Assembly (NCBI GenBank): GCA_024641025.1
Contig: JAHEDW010000013.1
Location: forward strand, 1 to 46,985
Direction: 5' to 3'
Length of the DNA stretch: 46,985 bases
Origin: Gallionella sp.
Lineage (GTDB): Bacteria > Pseudomonadota > Gammaproteobacteria > Burkholderiales > Gallionellaceae
In this document: piece by piece, positions 19,166-26,939 of the stretch
Layout of the letters: every line of letters begins with the position of its first letter
Numbering within the stretch: the stretch's first letter is position 1
Notes under the pieces: generated by a model
What the model saw: the letters and a program-made list of their open reading frames with translations, nothing else
Databases searched by the model: none
Told to the model about the DNA's origin: nothing
Program-made: the position numbers and the translations under genes

Positions 19166-20494
19166 TTATTCGCTGGGCATAGCCAATTTCCTCAAGCTGC
19201 TTCCATGTAAAGATGTTTCCACAGCCTCATCAGCACAAGCGAGCAGCATTTCTACCTCGGCCTCATGCGGAAGGATATCATCACTCATGCCAGGATCCTC
19301 TTCGGCGGAGCGCATGGTGTTGAGCAAGTTCTTGATAGTGATTGTTTCGAAAGAGCGCGCGGGAAGATACCGTGGCGGTTCGTCAGCAGTTTCGGTGATG
19401 AATCCGGCGCGTTGCATCGCCGTGAGCACGGTTTCGACTGGCATCAACGGCACCCCTAGCCGGTCGGCAAGGTCATCGAGTGACCAAGCCGGCTTGTTTG
19501 TGTAATAGTTGCGGCCAATATACGTGGCTATCAGCAGCGCAATCTTTTCCTTTACTCTATTGCTGAGCCGGAACTCGCGCCGCGGCGTGACGAGCAGTGC
19601 CGGATACTGGTGGTAGCAGGCTATGCTTGCGCCAATAAGCACTATCAGCCAGTTAAGGTAAAGCCAAATCATTGAGAAAATCACGATCGCAAAACCGGCA
19701 TAGATTGCAGTGTATTTGGTCGAGCCCGCGATAAAGGCAGCGAAACTCCAACCGAGGGTCTGCCAAAGGATTCCGGCGATAGAGGCACCAACCAGCGCAG
19801 AAAATACATGTACGCGGGTGTTAGGCATCAATATATAGACGAAGCCGAAGGCTGCGATAACGAATAGGAAAGGGAGGGTCGCTGCGATGAATTCAAATAG
19901 TGTTCCTAGTGGTTCGATTGCGATCAGAGTCTGTACAGTACTACTGCTGAAGAAGGCTGCCGTGACGCCGACTGCCGAAAAGATCAGTAAGGGACCGATC
20001 ATCAGTACGCTTAGGTACTGGCTGAAGCGTTGCGCGAGCGGACGAACACTTTTTACGCGCCAGACATAGTTTAGGTCCTGTTCGATCTTCTGCATCAATG
20101 TGATCACCGTATATATCAGCAGACCAAGACCGAGAGCACCGAGAACGCCAACCTTGATATTGTTCACAAAGCCAATCAACTGGTCAGCGATCTGCTCTCC
20201 CTTCTCACCTAGCGGGGCTAGCAACGGCAGCAGCATCGGGCGCACCTGATTCTGCACGCCAAATCCCTTGAGTACCGAGAACGATAGTGCAATCAGTGGC
20301 ACCAGCGAAAGCAGTGTTGTGTAAACCAAACTCATTGCGCGCAACGTGAGCTGACCTTCGGCGAGGTCGCGCCCAACCGCATACAGTGTGCGCAGTGTCA
20401 ATACGAGACGGCGGCGAAGCACGGATGCGCTAGCGAGATCTTCGCCCCATAGAAAATCATAGGAACGCTTTTTGAATTCGATCAACAATTTCAT
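19166..20494 (-). CDS. YihY/BrkB-family inner-membrane protein
   Basis: Polytopic membrane protein of 442 residues from the ATG at 20494; the frame is open 24 codons further but without support. About six membrane helices (residues 35-310) carry YihY motifs such as TLRAMSLVYTTLLSLVPL and the paired aromatic/Gly helices. The C-terminal ~130 residues are cytoplasmic with a winged-helix-like segment (AWSLDDLADRLGVPL), as in the longer proteobacterial YihY proteins. The molecular function of the family is not settled; it is not an RNase despite the older 'ribonuclease BN' name. It converges with the secreted-protein gene. Confidence 0.9.
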   Translation of the reverse strand: MKLLIEFKKRSYDFLWGEDLASASVLRRRLVLTLRTLYAVGRDLAEGQLTLRAMSLVYTTLLSLVPLIALSFSVLKGFGVQNQVRPMLLPLLAPLGEKGEQIADQLIGFVNNIKVGVLGALGLGLLIYTVITLMQKIEQDLNYVWRVKSVRPLAQRFSQYLSVLMIGPLLIFSAVGVTAAFFSSSTVQTLIAIEPLGTLFEFIAATLPFLFVIAAFGFVYILMPNTRVHVFSALVGASIAGILWQTLGWSFAAFIAGSTKYTAIYAGFAIVIFSMIWLYLNWLIVLIGASIACYHQYPALLVTPRREFRLSNRVKEKIALLIATYIGRNYYTNKPAWSLDDLADRLGVPLMPVETVLTAMQRAGFITETADEPPRYLPARSFETITIKNLLNTMRSAEEDPGMSDDILPHEAEVEMLLACADEAVETSLHGSSLRKLAMPSE

Positions 20495-20666
20495 AGTTTG
20501 GAATTTCGGGATTGATTTGCACAAACAGCTGATAGATATAATTGCATTGCAGCTTAATTTTTGCACAACAACCGTGTTGCTTTTTTATAGTCAAGGATCC
20601 GGATATTACCTGAAAATTAACCCAGTCTATTTATGTTACCTGCAACAGATTAAAATAATTAAGCTT

Positions 20667-20699
20667 CTTAAGCGATTCTTAAGGTTGACCGTTTATATT
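20667..20699 (+). promoter_or_regulatory. PmrA/QseB-type box and -10 element, site 1
   Basis: Direct repeat CTTAAG (20667-20672), cgatt, CTTAAG (20678-20683), then ten bases and TATATT (20694-20699). This is the YTTAAK-N5-YTTAAK pattern bound by PmrA/QseB-type response regulators. The repeat takes the place of the -35 element, as in directly activated promoters. It lies 48 bases before the first 36-residue gene. The same pattern recurs at 30287 and 30655. Confidence 0.8.
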
Positions 20700-20731
20700 G
20701 CGTTCATAGCAATGATACTTAAGGAGCTAAA

Positions 20732-20842
20732 ATGAAATCAACTTATATGCGTATCTTCAAGTTGGTGCGTTGGTCTGTGGCGGGAGTGGCGATTTTGATC
20801 ATCGCTTTACCTGCTCTGACATCTGCGAGTACCTCCATTTAA
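20732..20842 (+). CDS. 36-residue single-helix membrane peptide, copy 1
   Basis: The AAGGAG ribosome binding site lies eight bases before the ATG. The product has a short basic N-terminus (MKSTYMRIFKLVRW), one membrane helix (SVAGVAILIIALPALTS) and a five-residue tail. A paralogue of exactly the same length lies at 30351. Shared features are MKS-Tyr, a Phe-Lys pair, RW, VAG and LPALTS at identical positions. Conservation of start, length and promoter in both copies argues strongly for a translated gene. Function unknown; single-helix peptides of this size often bind and tune a sensor kinase or transporter. Confidence 0.75.
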   Translation: MKSTYMRIFKLVRWSVAGVAILIIALPALTSASTSI

Positions 20843-20858
20843 TCATTAAGGAGCCTTA

Positions 20859-20883
20859 AATCCCGGTTTATCTCACCGGGATT
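20859..20883 (+). terminator. Hairpin downstream of the first 36-residue gene
   Basis: AATCCCGG (20859-20866) and CCGGGATT (20876-20883) make a perfect eight-base stem with a nine-base loop, 17 bases after the stop. No clear T-run follows, so termination strength is uncertain. A hairpin with the same CCGG core follows the second copy. Confidence 0.55.
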
Positions 20884-21184
20884 GTCATGAATGGATCTCT
20901 TGGTCCATCCAACTCGGTGTGTGGACAATGGTTGACAGCAAAATAAAATTCTGCTGGCAACTACATTATTGTTCTTAAATTCGCAAAGTTTTGTATACAA
21001 ATGGAAATACTTGTATGGCTTGTTACTTGCACTTCGTTTTAAGTAACTTAATAAGTGGCACTCTCGATTTCAATCACCAGCAAGCCGCCAAATAACAATA
21101 TATTGATGAACTTAGTTCATTAAATCGGCTCAAACCACCTTTAGTATTCATCATCAGATGGATTAGGTCCATTCGGAGAAAGTT
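20884..21184. other. Intergenic leader before the multihaem cytochrome gene
   Basis: No gene seen. The stretch is AT-rich and presumably holds the cytochrome promoter, but no convincing -35/-10 pair could be chosen. Near 21040 TTTAAG and CTTAAT occur three bases apart, not the five-base spacing of the boxes. GGAGAAAG lies just before the ATG at 21185. Confidence 0.35.
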
Positions 21185-22234
21185 ATGAAATATCCTTGGT
21201 TAGCCATATTCGCATTTATAGGCAACCTGATGGTGTCGGTTTTGACTTTATCGTCCACAGCTATAGCTGCACCAAGTGGTACAAGCGATTTCAACCACAT
21301 GAAAACAGGGTTTCCCCTGACGGGTGCGCACGCTGCAGCAGCATGTGTAACATGCCATCTCGATGGCGTGTTTAATGGAACACCCAGAACTTGCGAGGGT
21401 TGCCACACAATGGGAAAGCGTGTGGTAGCTACACCAAAGTCGAGTAACCACGTGGTTACAGATGCGCCCTGTCGGGCCTGTCACTTCAATACGGCTACCT
21501 TCCTTGGGGCACGCTTCAACCATGCCACCACCAAACCTGAACAATGCGATACCTGTCATAACGGGCGAATAGCGCAAGGCAGACCAGTGGATCACAACAT
21601 CGGAAAAAAGGCCACGGATTCATGCGACCACTGTCACAGAACAAGTGCGTTCATTCCATCGAGCTGGAATCATATGGGTGTCATTCCAGGTAGCTGTGAT
21701 TCGGCGGGTTGTCACGTCTCGGGTGCCAACCAATACTATAGGTCAACAGCAACCCATACTCGTACTGGGATGGCAACATATAAGTGTGACGACTGTCACA
21801 ACTTCGTTAGTTGGTATCCGGGACATTATAAGCATTTTGCTTCCTCGCCGACGGGAAGGTGTGACGGTTGCCACAATAATGCCGTTGCAATATCAACACC
21901 ATCAGGTCATGTTGCAATCGGAACGGATGATTGTGGCCAATGCCATACTTCTACGAACAGCTGGTTGGGCGCGCTTGGAGCAAAACCAGCAAATCATATT
22001 CCCTACAATGCAGGGGCTTCGTGCAGCAATTGTCATGTCGGGAACACAGTAGCGACTGGTGCTGCCTTGCATGCCTTTGTTTCTGGAACTTGCAAGACTT
22101 GTCACGATTCGAACAGTCCCCAGTATCTTGGCAGGATGGAAAGAAAGCGACTAGGAAGTCATGAGGGGTCAAAGACTACCCAGGATTGTATTTCATGTCA
22201 TGCAAGACAATTCAACCGGTGGAATGATCCTTGA
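21185..22234 (+). CDS. Exported 12-haem cytochrome c (c3/c7-like repeats)
   Basis: Periplasmic or surface multihaem cytochrome of 349 residues with a signal peptide (residues 1-29, ending AIAA). Eleven CXXCH motifs begin at Cys54, 70, 96, 121, 147, 201, 226, 250, 280, 303 and 335. A twelfth site is CDSAGCH (171-177), the CX4CH form known from class III cytochromes. Extra His residues in FNH/WNH contexts before many motifs could be distal ligands, giving low-potential bis-His haems. At about one haem per 27 mature residues it is built like an electron wire. The next gene encodes an outer-membrane barrel, so a porin-cytochrome partnership is inferred. It is not a recognised MtrA/MtoA or PCC3 homologue by eye. 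Confidence 0.9.
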   Translation: MKYPWLAIFAFIGNLMVSVLTLSSTAIAAPSGTSDFNHMKTGFPLTGAHAAAACVTCHLDGVFNGTPRTCEGCHTMGKRVVATPKSSNHVVTDAPCRACHFNTATFLGARFNHATTKPEQCDTCHNGRIAQGRPVDHNIGKKATDSCDHCHRTSAFIPSSWNHMGVIPGSCDSAGCHVSGANQYYRSTATHTRTGMATYKCDDCHNFVSWYPGHYKHFASSPTGRCDGCHNNAVAISTPSGHVAIGTDDCGQCHTSTNSWLGALGAKPANHIPYNAGASCSNCHVGNTVATGAALHAFVSGTCKTCHDSNSPQYLGRMERKRLGSHEGSKTTQDCISCHARQFNRWNDP

Positions 22235-22258
22235 CAAGTGTTTTGTATTGCAGCGCTT

Positions 22259-22314
22259 CTATGCAACCTTTTCTCTGCATAGGTGTGCAACCTATGCAGT
22301 CCCAATCTTTTGGG
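22259..22314 (+). promoter_or_regulatory. Tandem, partly alternative RNA hairpins between cytochrome and barrel genes
   Basis: CTGCATAGGT (22275-22284) pairs perfectly with ACCTATGCAG (22290-22299) around a five-base loop. A second stem, CCCAA/TTGGG (22301-22314), follows. An upstream CTATGCA (22259-22265) can instead pair with TGCATAG (22276-22282), so two exclusive folds exist. The structures could set the relative expression of the two genes by partial termination or RNA end protection. Confidence 0.65.
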
Positions 22315-22346
22315 GCATTTCCTCAAGGCAATAATCAAACGGGAAT

Positions 22347-24515
22347 ATGGCGATAAATCGAATAGCATTTCTTAAAATTTTTCTGATTCTAATTGGTCTC
22401 TTGTTACAGTCTGGTGTCACCAGACATGTCATGGCTCAACCGCTGGATAGCGTCAGTCTGGAGTACCAGGAAACTGGTATCGTTGCTACCGTCAGATTGA
22501 CTGCACCGGTGCAATATTTGAGGCATTTTCCAGAGCATCATGGAAAAGTTCTGGAGATCTTTTTCAACCGCGTTTCGGGTGCGACAAGCGACGAACCTTG
22601 GGTTGACAATGAAGTGCGTAAATCCCCACCTTCGACTCTCATCCCCGGATTTAAGGTAACTACGCGCAACCAGAATACGCCTCAATCGAAGTTGGTGATC
22701 GAATTTGAGCGTGATGCGGATTACACCGTGGCGCCTGGCAAGGATAATCGCAGCCTGCTGATAATCATCCGTCCGGACAAGATGTCATCAAAGACAGTAC
22801 TTTTACCTAAGTTGCCTACAGTCAAACCGGAGAGATTGCCTCCAACAGATGCCACGCTCACAGAATTCGAGGCGACCATGGCCGACAACAACAAGAAAGC
22901 GCGTGAACTTCTGATGCAGGCCAGAGATGCACTGGAAGCCGGCAACAACGAAGTGGCAGTGGATGCTTTCAACAGGTTGCTGCTTTTGCCACCGAACGAT
23001 TACACAGAGGACGCTCAGGAATGGGTTGGTGTGGCACGTGAGCGTTCCGGTCAGATCGGCAAGGCTAGGGTTGAGTATGATCTGTACTTGAAAATATATC
23101 CTGAAGGGGAGGGTGTGGTTCGCGTCGCTCAGCGCCTGACGGCTCTAGCTGGCTTGCCTGATGCAGTCACCCCTGGCACAAATGCGGCTGAGGAAAAGGG
23201 CAGGGCAGCACGGTGGATATCATATGCAAGTGTTTCCCCACATTATTACTTTAGCCACAGTACGATAGATTCAACTGTCATATTCAATAATACGCCGACG
23301 AGTTCAACACAATCAATGGTCGACCAGTCGATGCTCATAACCAACCTGGATGCAACAGAGCGATACGTGAGTGAAGAATATGACGGGCGTCTGGTGTTTA
23401 GCGACGTAAGCACCTGGAATTTCCTGGAATCACAGCCTAGCCGGAATAGGCTAAATGCTGCATATGGGGAAATCAGGAACCGTCCGAAAGCGTACTATTT
23501 GCGTTTTGGTCGCCAATCTTCATCGGGCGCAGGTGTGCTTGGACGTTTCGATGGAATTTCAGCTTCATATGGAAATATACAGGAGATGAGCATCAGTGGC
23601 GTTGCTGGTGCACTGTCAGATTTTTCTCCGGGAAGTAAACCTGTCTTCTTCGGGGCTAGCGGGAGTAAAGGGCCTGTTACGGTCTATGTCATCAACCAGC
23701 GAGTTGAGGGGACGACCGATCGCCAAGCGATGGGTGCGGAATTCAGGTATTTTGAGGGTAGTAAGACGGCATTCGCCCTGTTGGATTATGACACTTATTT
23801 CAATGAATTGAATGCTGCGCAATTCATGGGTACAGTTGGTGCATACGGTGGTACAGCGAACTTCATGGTGGATCACCGCAAAGCTCCAACGTTGAGCATT
23901 CGAAATGCCCTGTATGGAGCGGGCACATCTTCTGTCGATGATTTGCTGAAATCCATGTCAGCCGATAGATTGCGCGATCTTGCGATTGCGCGAACTGCTA
24001 CGTCCAATATGGCGCAGATCGGCATTACCATCCCGCTTATCGAAAAATGGCAAGTTGGCGGCGATATAAGGATTACGAACACCTCTGGTTTACCTGCCAG
24101 TGGGACAACTCCTCTAGAAGGGATCCTTCTAGCAACTCCTGGGCGGGGTACTGAAAAAAGCGTGAGCGGGCAGGCTATTGGTAACAGCCTTTATACTGAC
24201 CATGATATCTGGTCGGCGAGTATCACTTTCAATACAAGCAGTGCGGTAAGCGGCTACTCGATCTATCTGTATAACTATACATTGATTGACCCGGAATGGA
24301 CGATGAATCCCTCGCTGCAGCTATTTCGTCAGAAGGATCAATTCGGGAGCACGACCAAACTTGCATCCCCAATGATTCGTGGGACCTATCGCATCAGGGA
24401 TCAACTCAATCTGGATATGGACGGCGGCATGGAATTTACTGATTTCAGCGGTTCGCAGCAGACCATCAAAACGACGCGAATTTTCTTTTCTGCAGGCCTG
24501 CGCTGGGATATTTGA
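22347..24515 (+). CDS. TPR-containing outer-membrane beta-barrel protein
   Basis: Exported protein of 722 residues. The signal peptide ends near residue 30 (VMAQ). An AMIN-like beta domain follows (about 32-145, with LVIEFERDADYTV), then a TPR-like helical segment (about 185-270: ARELLMQARDALEAGNNEVA). The remaining ~430 residues are alternating amphipathic strands with aromatic turns (YYLRFGRQSSSGAGVLGRFD, SGYSIYLYNYTLIDP), typical of a large barrel. Nothing in it binds haem. The gene starts 112 bases after the cytochrome gene, same strand. By analogy with MtrAB/PioAB a barrel holding the cytochrome is a reasonable hypothesis, but the TPR/AMIN periplasmic part is unlike MtrB. Polysaccharide export is the main alternative. 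Confidence 0.75.
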   Translation: MAINRIAFLKIFLILIGLLLQSGVTRHVMAQPLDSVSLEYQETGIVATVRLTAPVQYLRHFPEHHGKVLEIFFNRVSGATSDEPWVDNEVRKSPPSTLIPGFKVTTRNQNTPQSKLVIEFERDADYTVAPGKDNRSLLIIIRPDKMSSKTVLLPKLPTVKPERLPPTDATLTEFEATMADNNKKARELLMQARDALEAGNNEVAVDAFNRLLLLPPNDYTEDAQEWVGVARERSGQIGKARVEYDLYLKIYPEGEGVVRVAQRLTALAGLPDAVTPGTNAAEEKGRAARWISYASVSPHYYFSHSTIDSTVIFNNTPTSSTQSMVDQSMLITNLDATERYVSEEYDGRLVFSDVSTWNFLESQPSRNRLNAAYGEIRNRPKAYYLRFGRQSSSGAGVLGRFDGISASYGNIQEMSISGVAGALSDFSPGSKPVFFGASGSKGPVTVYVINQRVEGTTDRQAMGAEFRYFEGSKTAFALLDYDTYFNELNAAQFMGTVGAYGGTANFMVDHRKAPTLSIRNALYGAGTSSVDDLLKSMSADRLRDLAIARTATSNMAQIGITIPLIEKWQVGGDIRITNTSGLPASGTTPLEGILLATPGRGTEKSVSGQAIGNSLYTDHDIWSASITFNTSSAVSGYSIYLYNYTLIDPEWTMNPSLQLFRQKDQFGSTTKLASPMIRGTYRIRDQLNLDMDGGMEFTDFSGSQQTIKTTRIFFSAGLRWDI

Positions 24516-24575
24516 TGCGCACTTCTTTCATTTATCAATCTTTCACCTAATTATTCTTGTCGATATTGTGGGCGG

Positions 24576-25364
24576 TTAATTAGCACCCAAAGCAATCCAG
24601 TCGACGATGGCATCAATCTCGGCTGTACTTAAGGGAGGGGATACTCCTTGGGGCATTTGTCGGGTGATGCTGTTATTGCATGATAGTGTTGCAGGTGATC
24701 CTGGTGTAGCTTTGGATTTGATCACGTCAACAAGAACATTGCTGATCCTACGAGGTTCTCCTGCAGTAACTAGAAGGCTTTGTGGACAACCCAAGCTTTG
24801 TGCTTGAATCAGGCTCATCGCTGACGATAGAACAGTACTCAAGTCAAATATTCCTGAACTATCATGACAGGAGACACAATTGGAAGCAAAGATCATTTGG
24901 ATGTCATTCGCGAGTGTCCTATATGCATGCGCAACGCCCAAGATGCCACTAACAGAAATTCCATTTGGCGACTGTAGCGTGACTGTAACGTAGTTATCAT
25001 TCGGAACGCTTGGGATCGTGATATGAGTTGATATCTCAGAAGAAGAGACAACAACGGTTGAAGTAACAGGATAATTGGTTGTATTGTTGGTGACAGTAAC
25101 GTTCATCCCGCTGATAAAGTTTGCTCCATAAATTGTCAGGGGCTGGGCCTCAGGCGCAGCTATGATACCCGGGGCACCAGAACCTGCAGGGAAAGCAGTC
25201 ATGTAGGCGATTGTTGGAGTGATCGAACTTGAGCCGCTCACATCTCCACCACCACAGGATACGAGTCCAAAAATCGGCAAAGTAAAACCTGAGGCAAAAA
25301 TTAGATTGAGCAAGCGTGTCCCGAATTTTGCGTTGGGCCCGTCAATATTTGGTCGTGATTTCAT
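24576..25364 (-). CDS. Lipoprotein with IPT-like domain and one cytochrome c haem site
   Basis: Exported 262-residue protein with lipobox GLVSC (Cys37) followed by a Gly/Ser linker. An IPT/TIG-like domain (about 50-140, LTIYGANFISGMNVTV) precedes a class I cytochrome-like domain with CVSCH (163-167) and a later Met candidate ligand in RQMPQG. Two further Cys (in LGCPQ and LSCNN) may form a disulfide. This layout resembles the small haem domains found beside DUF1800/DUF1501 genes, and that pair follows directly upstream on the same strand. It is convergent with the barrel gene. Confidence 0.8.
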   Translation of the reverse strand: MKSRPNIDGPNAKFGTRLLNLIFASGFTLPIFGLVSCGGGDVSGSSSITPTIAYMTAFPAGSGAPGIIAAPEAQPLTIYGANFISGMNVTVTNNTTNYPVTSTVVVSSSEISTHITIPSVPNDNYVTVTLQSPNGISVSGILGVAHAYRTLANDIQMIFASNCVSCHDSSGIFDLSTVLSSAMSLIQAQSLGCPQSLLVTAGEPRRISNVLVDVIKSKATPGSPATLSCNNSITRQMPQGVSPPLSTAEIDAIVDWIALGAN

Positions 25365-25445
25365 GGATTTGGCTTTCAGAATTTTATGCTTTTATCCTCA
25401 TATATAAGGAAGTGCATCTAAATAAGTGTTTTCAGCGCAATCGAG

Positions 25446-26927
25446 CTACAACATGAACCCGAGATCATGTGTTCCAAAATTCGCTAGATTCGGAAATACA
25501 GCAGTGATCTCTGCTTGAGATAAACCAAACCATTTTGCTAACGTGCCGGCGTATTGATCGACAGCAACCTGGGGTATCAGATTTCCAGAACCGACATCAA
25601 GTGGATTATCGATTCCCGTGGATGTGTTGGTAACGGCAGTCATCGGGAATTCGCCATAGATTTCTTGACCCTTGACGGCGCCACCTACCACAAAATGATG
25701 TGCACCCCAGCCATGGTCTGTGCCATCGCCGTTGCTGGTAAAGGTACGTCCAAAATCAGACGCGGTGAACAGGGTTACATTGCTGCTCAAGTCAGCTATC
25801 GAACCACCATTTGTGTCAACCAGCGCTTTGAGCGTGTCATCGAAATATTTAACGGCATGTGAAATTCTTGCCAATAGAATTGACTGGCTGCGCGCTTGTC
25901 CATCGTGAGTATCGAATCCGCTCATGTTGACAAAGAATAACTGTCTATGGGCGCCGAGTGTGTTGCGGCCCGCTATGATGCGTGCAACTGTCTGCAGTTG
26001 TGTAGCCAATGAGTTGGTAGCAAGTGCCCCTGTGATCGGATTGGTATATTGATTCGGTGCTGGTATTACGGGTGCGGCAGTTGCAGTCATCACAGTACTC
26101 AGGTCGGTCTGAGCAGTAATCGCCCGCTGTACGACGGCCGCATGTTCGATTTCAAACAGGTTGCTGCTTGCAGGCGTTGTGATGATAGATTGCAGATCGC
26201 TGCTTGTTCCGAACAGATTGGTCAGTCCACCTACTGGAACGGCTGAACCATTGGAAGTGATTTGATATTGGTTGATGGTTTCGCCTGAAAGAAATACCGA
26301 GTTACCTGAGGAGGAGATGCAAGTGAAGTTCTGTTTTGCATTGCTCGGCTTTATCTGGTCTGCCATGCGCCCACCCCAGCCATAAATTTTCTTGGCCGGA
26401 TCAGTCGAGTGCCACTGTGCGGTCTGATCGCTGTGGGAAAAAAGGTTAATTGGTCTTTTGTAGGAATTATTCCTGTAATCGACTTTGTCTATGATCGGCA
26501 TGGTAAGGGTTCCGACATTGGCGATGACGGCAGCTCTTCCCGAGTTGAAGAGAGATTGCATCGGTGCCATGCTGGGGTGCAATGCAAAAGCACGAATACC
26601 GATGGAATCGACCTTTGAGGTTTGTGGATTGATGGGTAATAGGCTGGTTTGAGGCAGTGCTATTGTGCTGCCGCCCCCGATATTTCTGGCTGCCAGATAT
26701 CCGTTCCAGGAAGAGGCGTCGGTCGCAATCACGGTATTGTTGTGATCGTTACCTCCGGCAAAGAACAGGCATACCAGCGCCTTGTAATCCGATGTCAACG
26801 TAGAAGCTGCTGCGACATTCATCGTGAAGAGGTTTAGGGCGAAAGGGGCTGCAATAGATCCAGCTGCAGACATCAGCGAGGCATGCCGCAAGAATTCACG
26901 ACGAGAGAGGTCAATATCGTTTGGCAA
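25446..26927 (-). CDS. DUF1501 family protein with Tat signal
   Basis: 493-residue protein exported folded through Tat: SRREFLRHASLMSAAG is the twin-arginine signal. The DUF1501 core belongs to the alkaline-phosphatase/sulfatase-like fold by family knowledge; conserved stretches seen here include CLFFAGGNDHNN, NMSGFDTHDGQ, LFTASDFGRTF and DGTDHGWGAHHFVVGG. Asp/His residues in these motifs could bind metal. The biochemical role of the family is unestablished. It lies 12 bases downstream of the DUF1800 gene, so the pair is cotranscribed, as in many other genomes. Confidence 0.9.
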   Translation of the reverse strand: MPNDIDLSRREFLRHASLMSAAGSIAAPFALNLFTMNVAAASTLTSDYKALVCLFFAGGNDHNNTVIATDASSWNGYLAARNIGGGSTIALPQTSLLPINPQTSKVDSIGIRAFALHPSMAPMQSLFNSGRAAVIANVGTLTMPIIDKVDYRNNSYKRPINLFSHSDQTAQWHSTDPAKKIYGWGGRMADQIKPSNAKQNFTCISSSGNSVFLSGETINQYQITSNGSAVPVGGLTNLFGTSSDLQSIITTPASSNLFEIEHAAVVQRAITAQTDLSTVMTATAAPVIPAPNQYTNPITGALATNSLATQLQTVARIIAGRNTLGAHRQLFFVNMSGFDTHDGQARSQSILLARISHAVKYFDDTLKALVDTNGGSIADLSSNVTLFTASDFGRTFTSNGDGTDHGWGAHHFVVGGAVKGQEIYGEFPMTAVTNTSTGIDNPLDVGSGNLIPQVAVDQYAGTLAKWFGLSQAEITAVFPNLANFGTHDLGFML

Positions 26928-26939
26928 AGTGATCTCCAG

